Of a stretch of DNA of 64,000 nucleotides, positions 55,821 to 64,000 are shown one piece after another. Position 1 is the first letter of the stretch, and each line of letters begins with the position of its first letter. Under the pieces are notes generated by a model that did not search any database, was not told the origin of the DNA, and worked only from the letters and a program-made list of their open reading frames with translations. The translations under genes and the position numbers were made by a program. The DNA comes from G047528285 sp047528285. Its GTDB lineage: Bacteria > Pseudomonadota > Gammaproteobacteria > Enterobacterales > Enterobacteriaceae. The stretch spans positions 744,001 through 808,000 of the forward strand of contig CP180022.1 in assembly GCA_047528285.1 (NCBI GenBank), in the 5' to 3' direction.

Positions 55821-57570
55821 AATCACGTTTATAAGAGATGCAGTGTGCTTTCTAAAACCGGCTGGGGTTAACCTATTTTTTCTCTCTTATTTCTTTTTCA
55901 GTTGTTATAAAAATTTTTGGATAGTGGAGCCCCGCTTTTTCGTAAAGTTTGGGAGCATTGGATCTGCGGTGTTTATCAAATATTCCGTTGGGGAGTTGGT
56001 ATATTATTAGATACCTACTTGGACATAGAGGTTCTGTAGGATCACGGTGCTTAATTTTTAGATTTAACTTTGTGTACTGTGATTGGATGTTTATTTTTTA
56101 TAGAGTGTATTTATACCTATTCAGAGAAAGTTTATGTTGATGCGATGTGTTTCTTATCACAAAACTTTTGCAAAACTATAATGTTAAATTTCATACGCGT
56201 TTTAAGTTTGCAATTTTAGTGCGCAATGATATCATTGATAGACGAGGAATTTCTTGATTTATTTATCTTGTTTTATTCGGAGCAGGTTCTATTATTTACT
56301 TGTGTACCATGTACATGGTAATAAGTTTATTTAAACTAATATAATTTATTAAAATTGGTTAATGATCTATCTGATCTATGTGTAATTAAGCTACAAGCTT
56401 CAATATAATAAGAACTAAAGCAGTGTGACGCATTTTGTATCTGAGGCCATCTAGATTGTTTGTAAGCTTCATTAAAAATGATATGGTGAGGCTATCCTCA
56501 GCTTATGTTTGGTGAATTGTCTCTTTAGATTGACTCGTATTTTGTAAATTTATTCTGAAAAATGGATTATTTAAATAAATAAAAATTGCTGATAAATGTG
56601 TGCATATCCGATTATACGTTTAGACACTTGTTTTATTTTATGCATAATTATTGTTAGGTGCAATTTAGATTGTTGTACAGAGATATTTTGAATAAAAATA
56701 ATTAATTTAATCACTATTCAATTAGATTGATGACTTATTTTTTCAGGAAATATGACTGTTGTTCAGATTTTCATATGAAATATTGTTATGACTCTCGATG
56801 AAATTGATTTAGCTAAGATTATATCCCAGTGCGTAATGTGAAGGTTAGTGTCTTTGTTTTTCCTGCACTATAGAGCATTATTATAGTTAAAAATATCGTA
56901 ATTTCTGTTATCTGATGGTTTCATATCTTTAATGGTTCTAGATTACTAAATCTGAAAAAAGCTTTTGTATTAGCTGTACTGCCAATCTATAAATTGGTAC
57001 AACCAATGTTATATTTTTCACCGCTTGCTTCTAGATGGCAGCACAAATTAGGGTATACCGATATTTATTGTCTTCATGCTCTTTTTTGAGCATGTTGTAC
57101 TCAGTTTTTATCAAAAATCGTAAATCGAATGGACAAATTATTACGCATCAGCATTTTTATATTAATTTCTGCTATTTTTGCTATTTTTGCTTCTGATTGA
57201 GTAGGGTAATGATATTGAAGTCAGAAAAAACAGACAATGCGATGCATTTGATTAGTATATCAATCAACTCAAGCGAAATAGGTTACACTTATGCATGCTA
57301 AATATTTCTATTTATGTTGCACGTAAAAATATACTATAGGAAATAAATCGATAATTTTATATAAAAATTAGAAAATAAGATTTTTAGCTATATTTGGAAG
57401 AAAAAGTAAATTTTATCATCTTTCATCTCAGATGAAATCTCTATTATCAGCTTTCGGCTAGTAAGAGCAGTTATTGTCATAGGTATAGCTGAGGATGTTG
57501 TTTCGGTGGTTATCTCTTCTAGAACTACTATGTATTTCGGTTTCTCGGGTAATGGAAGGTGATGAATAAC
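55821..57570. other. Spacer between ribA and trpS
   Basis: About 1.75 kb with no supported gene. acnA lies beyond ribA in E. coli, but no aconitase motif was legible. A segment at about 55920-56070 is less A/T-rich and unrecognised. Confidence 0.5.
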
Positions 57571-58578
57571 TTAGGTTTTTTTTGCAAAAAAACCAACGGC
57601 TTCGTAGGCTTTTTTTAGTGTGATGCTGGCTTGATCGTGGGCTTTTTCTGCACCATCCTGCAGGATTTGATTTAAATAAGTTTCATCCGTACGTATGGTA
57701 TGGTATTTAGCTTGTAATGAGATTAGCATCTCTGAAAGAGAATCAGCGACGGCGAATTTTAAATGATTGTACATTTTACCAATAAATTCCTTTTCTAATG
57801 CAGCTACTGATGTGCCAGTTACTCCGGATAAAATATCCAGCAAATTTGAAATACCGGGTTTAGCTATTGGATCGTAACGTACTAACGGAGGCTGGTCTGA
57901 ATCGGTTACTGCGCGGTTAAGTTTTTTAAAAATGTTTTTAGGATTTTCGAGAAGCTTAATCATATTATTACGATTATCATCTGATTTTGACATTTTTTTC
58001 GTTGGGTTTAATAAGGACATTATTCTTGCGCCGGATTTTGGAATAAATGCCTCCGGAATTGTAAAAATTTTTCCGTATAACGAATTAAATCGCTTGGCAA
58101 TATTTTGACTTAGCTCCAAATGCTGTTTCTGATCGTCCCCGATTGGTACCTTATTAGTTTGGTAGAGCAAAATATCTGCTGCCATCAACACCGGATAATC
58201 AAATAACCCCGCATTAATATTTTTAGAATAAAGAGTTGATTTATTCTTAAACTGAATCATACGGCTCAGTTCACCGAAATAGGTATAACAGTTTAATAGC
58301 CAGGCAAGTTGATTATGCTCAGGCACGTGTGATTGAACAAAAATAGTACTTTTGGTTGGATCGATACCGCATGCTAGGTATAGTGCAAGAATATCCATTG
58401 TTGCTTTACGTAGTTGCTTGGCATCTTGCCGTACAGTTATAGCATGTAAATCGACAATACAATAAATACAATTATAATCATTCTGCATGCTGCGCCATTG
58501 ACGCAGTGCACCCATATAATTACCAATGGTCAGCTCTCCTGAAGGTTGCGCTCCGCTGAAAACGATAGGTTTTTTCAT
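57571..58578 (-). CDS. trpS: Tryptophanyl-tRNA synthetase
   Basis: TrpS charges tRNA-Trp. The 335-residue protein (E. coli 334) has the class I nucleotide-binding motif in QPSGELTIGNYMGAL near residues 11-25 and the KMSKSDDNRNN loop near residues 195-205. AGGA lies eight bases before the ATG. The end (VGFFAKKT) is encoded by adjoining T and A runs. It is the last gene of the aroK-aroB-dam-rpe-trpS cluster; gph, which lies between rpe and trpS in E. coli, is gone. Confidence 0.97.
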   Translation of the reverse strand: MKKPIVFSGAQPSGELTIGNYMGALRQWRSMQNDYNCIYCIVDLHAITVRQDAKQLRKATMDILALYLACGIDPTKSTIFVQSHVPEHNQLAWLLNCYTYFGELSRMIQFKNKSTLYSKNINAGLFDYPVLMAADILLYQTNKVPIGDDQKQHLELSQNIAKRFNSLYGKIFTIPEAFIPKSGARIMSLLNPTKKMSKSDDNRNNMIKLLENPKNIFKKLNRAVTDSDQPPLVRYDPIAKPGISNLLDILSGVTGTSVAALEKEFIGKMYNHLKFAVADSLSEMLISLQAKYHTIRTDETYLNQILQDGAEKAHDQASITLKKAYEAVGFFAKKT

Positions 58579-59265
58579 TGTAAAAATCCTGATTAATGGA
58601 TGGAAGCCAGAAGCACTGGTAAAATTTTTGGAAATAGTCCAGTACTAATTTAAGATAATTTAGCTGAAATAATTTACCGTAGTTATAGTGATATATATCT
58701 TTTTAATATTTTAGTTTCTTTATAATTTATTTGTAAGGTTATAATAATATCAATTATCGATGAACTTTATCTTATGGATCTAACATTTTTAGATTGCTGA
58801 ACCTCTTTAAATAAATTAGATGAGAATATGACTTTTTGTCTTAAAACGTTATTTATTTTAGATTTCCTATTATAGAGAGATAAGGTTACACACTTAACGA
58901 CGCGACGAAACAAATGGTTAATTTATATAAAATTGCTATATTGTTGGTCTAAAAAAATAGCGCGCTTTATTTTTTAGTATCGTCTTAGCATAATATTTAT
59001 TAAATCATAGGCATAAAATTGGGTGCGATGCTGATTTTGACGATATTTTTGGCATATAATCTTAAGAGAGGCGAGTTTTCCCACTTTTTTTAAATAAGCC
59101 TATGTTTGGATGTTTTTTGTGGCCTATGGTTAGTATACTTTCATTCTGAAAGAATCCAATTTCTAAAATGGTATGATCTAAAAAGTCAGGAGTTCGGCAG
59201 TTTGTTTTTATCAACATCAAATTCTGTATATAGTTTGAATAAGTTTTTATTTTTTTTATAAATAA
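58579..59265. other. Spacer where gph is expected
   Basis: In enterics gph (phosphoglycolate phosphatase) lies between rpe and trpS. The 690 bases here are about the length of that gene, but no haloacid dehalogenase motif (DLDGTL) can be read in any frame. Confidence 0.5.
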
Positions 59266-59949
59266 TCATTCATTGCTTTCTGCATTTTTTAATTCATGAC
59301 GCATAGCATCGATTACGGTTCTATAATCAGGATGTTGGAATATAGCGGAGCCGGCAACGAATATATCGGCGCCCGCGTAAGCGATAGCGCCGATGTTATT
59401 TACTTTAACGCCTCCGTCAATTTCCAACTGGATGTCTTTTCCACTGAGATCGATAATGGATCGTGCTTGCTGTAATTTATTTAGGGTCGATGGCAGGAAA
59501 GACTGCCCGCCTAAACCAGGGTTAACCGACATTAACAAGATAAGATCGAGTTTATCTAATATATCATATTTAAGGCAACTCAAAGTTGTCGCGGGATTAA
59601 ATGCCAGTCCTGCTTTGCAGCCGTTTTCTTTGATGAGTTGTAGTGATCGATCGATATTTTCCGATGCCTCCGGATGAAAGCTAATATAGGTGGCCCCAGC
59701 GTTGGCGAAATCCAGAATTAGGCGATCCACTGGTTTCACCATCAAATGAACGTCAATAGGAACGCTAATGCCATATTTACGTAGTGCTTTAAGAACCATT
59801 GGTCCTATAGTGAAGTTAGGAACATAATGATTATCCATTGCATCAAAATGTATAAGGTTAGCTCCAGCAGATATTACCTTTGCGGTATCTTCACCCAGTC
59901 TTGCGAAATCAGCGGAAAGGATGGAAGGAGCAATTAAGAGATTTTTCAT
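59266..59949 (-). CDS. rpe: Ribulose-phosphate 3-epimerase
   Basis: Rpe interconverts ribulose-5-phosphate and xylulose-5-phosphate in the pentose phosphate pathway. The 227-residue TIM barrel starts MKNLLIAPSILSADFARLGE. It has the metal-site segment HFDAMDNHYVPN, then VHLMV, SVNPGLGGQSF and the catalytic EIDGGV. E. coli Rpe is 225 residues. GGAG lies six bases before the ATG. It is 46 bases downstream of dam and probably co-transcribed with it. Confidence 0.97.
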   Translation of the reverse strand: MKNLLIAPSILSADFARLGEDTAKVISAGANLIHFDAMDNHYVPNFTIGPMVLKALRKYGISVPIDVHLMVKPVDRLILDFANAGATYISFHPEASENIDRSLQLIKENGCKAGLAFNPATTLSCLKYDILDKLDLILLMSVNPGLGGQSFLPSTLNKLQQARSIIDLSGKDIQLEIDGGVKVNNIGAIAYAGADIFVAGSAIFQHPDYRTVIDAMRHELKNAESNE

Positions 59950-59995
59950 CCATGTCTCCGGTCAGTTATAATTGTTTTTATCTAAGCAGTTTCTC

Positions 59996-60808
59996 TCAGA
60001 TATATAAGGCTAGAAGTTCATTTACATTTCCACGTCTGAAAATATTGCAGCTGATATTTCGTCGCGACGTGACATGGTGCAGAAGTGCATCGCTATACCA
60101 TTTTCGTGTCAGCATGGTATCATGATTGGAAATTAGCACTGGTATCCGGCATTTGCAAGCTAGTTGCTTGGCCAGGTGCGCAAGATTTTGCTGCTCTTTT
60201 AGATTAAAGCTATTAGTGTAGTATGCCGTAAAGTTTGCGGTGGTAGAAATTGGCACATATGGCGGATCGCAATATACTACAGAGCCGGGTACGGCTAAGG
60301 ATAGGGTTTGCTTATAGTGCTTACAAATAAAAACTGCCCGTCTAGCTTTATCAGAAAACCGATAGAGTTCCAACTCCGGGAAGTATGGAGTTTCATATCG
60401 CCCAAATGGGACATTGAACTTCCCGCTTAGGTTATATCGGCACAGGCCATTGTAGCAATGGCGGTTGAGATAAAGAAATAGTACAGCTCTCCGATTGGAG
60501 TCCTTGCAAAGGTTAAACTCCTTGCGCAGAATGTAATAAACTTCAGAAGTATTTGTGTCAGTGGTGAATAATTCACGTGCTGAGCGAATAAAATTGTTTG
60601 GACGTTCTTTAATGATATTAAAAAGATTAATTAGATCACTATTTATATCAGCAAGTATATATCGATCATAATCGGTATTAAGAAACACCGATCCGGCGCC
60701 GAGAAAAGGTTCTATCAAGCAATCGCCCAGAGGTAGGTAACGGCGGATATCATCAATCAACAGATACTTACCGCCAGCCCATTTTAAAAATGTGCGGGTT
60801 TTCTTCAT
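59996..60808 (-). CDS. dam: DNA adenine methylase (GATC)
   Basis: Dam methylates adenine in GATC, which guides mismatch repair and controls origin firing. The 270-residue protein (E. coli 278) has the SAM-binding FLKWAGGKY (residues 8-16), GAGSVFLNTDYDRYILADIN, and the catalytic DPPY in VVYCDPPY near residue 180, followed by SNHDTMLTRKWY. It ends about eight residues short of E. coli Dam, outside the catalytic motifs. The ribosome site is weak. Its retention matches the GATC sites in oriC. Confidence 0.96.
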   Translation of the reverse strand: MKKTRTFLKWAGGKYLLIDDIRRYLPLGDCLIEPFLGAGSVFLNTDYDRYILADINSDLINLFNIIKERPNNFIRSARELFTTDTNTSEVYYILRKEFNLCKDSNRRAVLFLYLNRHCYNGLCRYNLSGKFNVPFGRYETPYFPELELYRFSDKARRAVFICKHYKQTLSLAVPGSVVYCDPPYVPISTTANFTAYYTNSFNLKEQQNLAHLAKQLACKCRIPVLISNHDTMLTRKWYSDALLHHVTSRRNISCNIFRRGNVNELLALYI

Positions 60809-61894
60809 TCTTTAGTTATACTTTTATTCACTCTTTTCAGAATCGCGGATTGTATCCTGTTTACCATAGCGCTGCATCGCTATATTCAGGAATGCTTAAT
60901 TATTTAGTCTTTTTTACCTAATCGATTTATATAGTACCAATGGGTTTATTAATTTTTATATCGACAGGAAATTATGTTCCTTGCGATTCCCCTGTGATAA
61001 CGATGGATGGATCTTGTTTATTAAAACATAACCGGTATTTTTCATTGCTATAGGTATGATATGTCCAATTTATTTATAGAGCGTGGGTTAGATGTGTTGT
61101 AGCGCCTCCTCTTTTGAGGATCTCCTGAATTATAGCGTGTAATGTTTCTTTTTGAGAGAAGTAAATTAAATTATTTTTGTGTCGCCCTACGGGCGAAGAT
61201 ACGGTGTGGTGGTGAGGGATTGAAAAAAACAAGTTTGTTATAGCATTTGTCGTGGACAACGAAAAAGGAAGATGGTTTATTTCAGTACGTAAGAACGGTT
61301 GGGCTTGTGCCTACCCAGTTAGTTAACCTTTTTGCGGTTGATTTTGCCGGCGACATGGTCACTTTTTAGGTATATCACCATGGTTAATTTTATGGTTAGC
61401 GTGCTGATGGAGCCTTTTTCAGGATCAAAGTTGCCCCATGCGCTTTGATGTATACAGTTACCATTTTGTAAATTTTTGATTTCTATTTATGGATAAAGTC
61501 ACCTTCGGTTAGATTATTTATTATTTCTACATGCCAATATCAGATATTTCGATCACGGTGCATTTTTTTATTCACAGAATAGGTTACAGTGTTGATATGG
61601 TAATCCTAGGAAAAGACGGATGGTACGAATCTGGAAAGTCGTGCTGGAAATATTAATATGTATCTAACCATTATTATTATTCTTGTTCTGGATGGTTACA
61701 TTGGTGCCCGCCTGGAAAATTCATAATGGAGTTAATCTTTATTACCCCGAAATAGAAATAGCACTATAATTCAAATACTTATAATCAAAATGCTATTAGA
61801 TTAGCGATACTTTCGTTAAGGTGGTATCCAAAACTAAAAGAGTTTATTAAAATAATTTAGGTTATCCGTGCGATAGCGCTATTGTCGATCGACC
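60809..61894. other. Spacer where damX is expected
   Basis: damX lies between aroB and dam in enterics. The roughly 1.1 kb here is less A/T-rich than most spacers, which fits a fairly recent pseudogene. No SPOR domain or membrane helix could be followed, and stops occur in all frames. A 61-codon open frame at 61074-61259 on the minus strand has no clear DamX match. Confidence 0.5.
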
Positions 61895-62986
61895 TTAGAT
61901 TAAGCAATCCTGAATCGATTCTGCTATAATAGTCTCATTAGCTACATTGATGCTGTGGATTTTTGCTTTACCCAACTCTACCGGAAGTACTAGCCGTAAC
62001 TGGCCTGCAATATTTTTTTTGTCGCGCATTATATGAGACAAGTAATCTTCCGGGGCCATTTCTGCTGGCCCTTTGATAGGTAAGTTAGCGCGTAGCAAAA
62101 GTGCACTGACCCGGTTAGCGTCTACATCGCTGAATTGATTGATTCTGCGTGCGGCGTTTATCGCCATCATAATGCCGGCAGCCACGGCTTCTCCATGTAG
62201 CCAGTTTCCATAGCCCATATGAGTTTCAATAGCATGGCCGTAAGTGTGGCCAAGATTAAACAGTGTGCGTTGTTTCTGCTCTCGTTCGTCCTCGTTTACC
62301 ACGTTAGCCTTCAGCTTACAGCAGTGGCGGATGCAATAGGATAAAGCCTGTTTTTCAAGCGCCAGCAGTGCTTCAAGATTATCCTCTAGCCATGCAAAAA
62401 ATGCTGCATCAAGAATAATACCGTACTTGATTACCTCAGCTAGACCTGAGGATAATTCACGTCGTGGTAGCGTATTTAGGCAATCTAAATCGATAACTAC
62501 CGAGACGGGCTGATAAAAAGCGCCAATCATATTTTTGCCAAGAACATGATTAACCGCAGTTTTACCCCCCACAGATGAGTCAACTTGAGAGAGTAGCGTT
62601 GTAGGCACTTGGATAAAACGCACCCCCCGTTGATAGCTAGCGGCGGCAAAACCAGCTAGATCACCGATAACGCCACCGCCAAGCGCAATAATTGTGGTAT
62701 CTCGGCCATGAAATTTAGCTAATAGTGCAGTAAAAACACGATCCAGCATTTTTAGTGATTTGTTTTGTTCGCCATCAGGCAAAACAATCCAATCGACTTT
62801 TACGCCGATTTTTTTCAATTGACCACACAGGGATTCTAAATATAGACATGCAAGTCGATCATTGGTAACAACCATGGCATTATCGCCATGGGTTAACGGC
62901 CAAAAGGCTGTTGGATTTTTGAATAATCCGGTGTCAATGGTAATGGAGTAGCTGCGTTTCCCTAATAAAATTGTAATTTTTTCCAT
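61895..62986 (-). CDS. aroB: 3-dehydroquinate synthase
   Basis: AroB makes 3-dehydroquinate from DAHP, the second step of the shikimate pathway. From MEKITILLGKRSYSIT it has 363 residues (E. coli 362). The NAD-binding GGGVIGDLAGF, the segment PTTLLSQVDSSVGGKTAVNH and the zinc ligands in NLGHTYGHAIE and HGEAVAAG are all present. A TTG four codons upstream is also in frame, but the homologous start is the ATG at 62986. It follows aroK with a 42-base gap. Confidence 0.97.
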   Translation of the reverse strand: MEKITILLGKRSYSITIDTGLFKNPTAFWPLTHGDNAMVVTNDRLACLYLESLCGQLKKIGVKVDWIVLPDGEQNKSLKMLDRVFTALLAKFHGRDTTIIALGGGVIGDLAGFAAASYQRGVRFIQVPTTLLSQVDSSVGGKTAVNHVLGKNMIGAFYQPVSVVIDLDCLNTLPRRELSSGLAEVIKYGIILDAAFFAWLEDNLEALLALEKQALSYCIRHCCKLKANVVNEDEREQKQRTLFNLGHTYGHAIETHMGYGNWLHGEAVAAGIMMAINAARRINQFSDVDANRVSALLLRANLPIKGPAEMAPEDYLSHIMRDKKNIAGQLRLVLPVELGKAKIHSINVANETIIAESIQDCLI

Positions 62987-63028
62987 GGGAATATTCAATG
63001 ACCTTTTCTAGATATTGTTAATTCTAAT

Positions 63029-63550
63029 CTAACTCTTTTTCAGCAAATTGATAATTTGGTTAGCAACAATTTTTGCATTTTGTTCATCGGTACGGATAGT
63101 TACGTCTGCTATTTTTTCATACAGCGGGATGCGTTCGAAAGCTAGTGCTTCAAGGACACTTCGAAGTGGAGTTTTTACTTGCAACAGCGGGCGTTTTTTA
63201 TCGCGCTGTGTACGGATAAGCTGTTTTTCAATGGTGGTTTCGAGATAGATAACCAGACCGCGGGTAGAGAGGCGATTACGTGTTTCGTAAGATTTCACGG
63301 ATCCACCACCGGTAGCTAGTACGATCCCCTGTTTTTCTGTAAGTTCTTCGATCATTTTTTCTTCTCGATTACGGAAACCAGATTCACCCTCCACATCAAA
63401 AACCCAGCTCACATCAGCTCCGGTACGTCGCTCAATCTCTTGATCGGAATCGAAAAACTCCAGATTGAGTTGTTGCGCTAATTGACGCCCAATAGTGCTT
63501 TTACCAGCACCCATAGGCCCAATTAGAAAAAGATTGCGTTTTTCTGCCAT
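63029..63550 (-). CDS. aroK: Shikimate kinase I
   Basis: AroK phosphorylates shikimate. From MAEKRNLFLIGPMG it has 173 residues, as in E. coli. The Walker A motif GPMGAGKST lies at residues 11-19, the shikimate-binding FDSDQEIERRTG follows, then GFRNREEK, ATGGGSVKS and the lid region RTQRDKKRPLL. An ATG four codons earlier (63562) is in frame; neither start has a good ribosome site, and homology favours 63550. It heads the aroK-aroB cluster; hofQ is not seen upstream. Confidence 0.96.
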   Translation of the reverse strand: MAEKRNLFLIGPMGAGKSTIGRQLAQQLNLEFFDSDQEIERRTGADVSWVFDVEGESGFRNREEKMIEELTEKQGIVLATGGGSVKSYETRNRLSTRGLVIYLETTIEKQLIRTQRDKKRPLLQVKTPLRSVLEALAFERIPLYEKIADVTIRTDEQNAKIVANQIINLLKKS

Positions 63551-64000
63551 GGTTTTCGGCATTACTAAAATTTTTCGTTAATGATAACCCGCTCCCGCCA
63601 ACCTAATTAGCGGTGAGACCTAAATTAAAACCGCATTAATGTTAGTGCGATAATCAAGTAAATTATCTCAATAATACTTGTAGTTTGGCAACCAAAAAAA
63701 ATCAATTCTTACGTTGTAACAAGTATTTTTATGCTATCACCAATAAGACCTTTGATGAAGAATATTTGTTGCTTATTTAATGATTTCTTTTTATAAGTAA
63801 AATTACCGACAGAGTCCAATTGTTTATGAAAATAAAAAATTATTTTGTATGGTTACTTTTTAATTCAAACAACAAGATGTTTATTACAGATAGCCAAACT
63901 ATTGACGCATGAATTGTTTATGATAAGATTCTGTACATAGATGAGGTTGATCTTCTATAAAGTAGAAGATATCCGTCGTGTTTTTGATAAAAATTGATTA
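63551..64000. other. Spacer upstream of aroK
   Basis: About 450 bases with no gene. The 100 bases next to aroK are less A/T-rich and may hold its promoter and leader, but no promoter could be fixed. Confidence 0.45.

Noticed and set aside
58579..59265. Possible gph pseudogene
   Set aside because: Size and position fit, but no Gph motif is readable, so it is listed as spacer only.
61074..61259. 61-codon minus-strand frame in the damX position
   Set aside because: No SPOR or membrane segment and no convincing alignment to DamX; described only as part of the spacer.
1..64000. tRNA genes and other structural RNAs
   Set aside because: A scan by eye for T-loop motifs such as GTTCGAATC or GTTCAAATC on both strands found none in a convincing cloverleaf setting; tRNAscan-SE and Infernal would settle it.

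Overview
The window is strongly AT-rich bacterial DNA with 29 recognisable intact protein genes that fill only about 43% of the sequence. The proteins resemble those of Enterobacterales throughout and mostly have E. coli-like lengths (AtpA 513, PpiD 623, NadK 292, AroK 173, LapB 389 residues). The long spacers hold no convincing genes, only scattered decayed ones. This is the pattern of a host-restricted gammaproteobacterial symbiont still losing DNA. The low density and scrambled gene order recall Serratia symbiotica from lachnine aphids, but no species marker was seen and that identification is inference. No tRNA, rRNA, insertion sequence, phage or CRISPR array was recognised.

Layout. Positions 1-11000 hold the minus-strand block atpBEFHAGDC-glmU-glmS, preceded on the same strand by mnmG (13.9-15.8 kb) and mioC (16.2-16.6 kb). 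This is the classical enterobacterial origin neighbourhood, with rsmG lost and atpI lost or reduced to a trace. Between mnmG and mioC lies a recognisable oriC: three tandem 16-base repeats with GATC sites, a perfect R1-type DnaA box and weaker boxes. A second perfect DnaA box lies upstream of mioC. Genes left of oriC are all on the minus strand, and the first genes on the right (ppiD, proS) are on the plus strand. From 22.8 to 44 kb, islands of one or two genes (yicC; grpE/nadK divergent; yfiF; ssb) sit in large spacers. A decayed S9 prolyl oligopeptidase gene occupies about 23.34-25.33 kb. From 44 to 56 kb come yciK, pyrF, lapB (with a likely lapA remnant), pgpB and ribA. From 57.5 kb to the end the ancestral cluster aroK-aroB-(damX lost)-dam-rpe-(gph lost)-trpS is kept in order.

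Function. The kept genes supply ATP synthase, UDP-GlcNAc (GlmS, GlmU), envelope upkeep (PpiD, LapB, PgpB), replication (oriC, SSB, Dam), RNA modification or turnover (MnmG, YfiF, YicC), aminoacylation (ProS, TrpS), protein folding (GrpE) and metabolism (NadK, Rpe, PyrF, RibA, AroK, AroB). The shikimate and riboflavin steps fit a nutritional symbiont, but this window alone cannot show complete pathways.

No clearly new biological system was found. The most unusual signals are the tandem-repeat oriC, several long perfect palindromes in otherwise eroded spacers, the traceable peptidase pseudogene, and poly(A) tracts inside essential genes.
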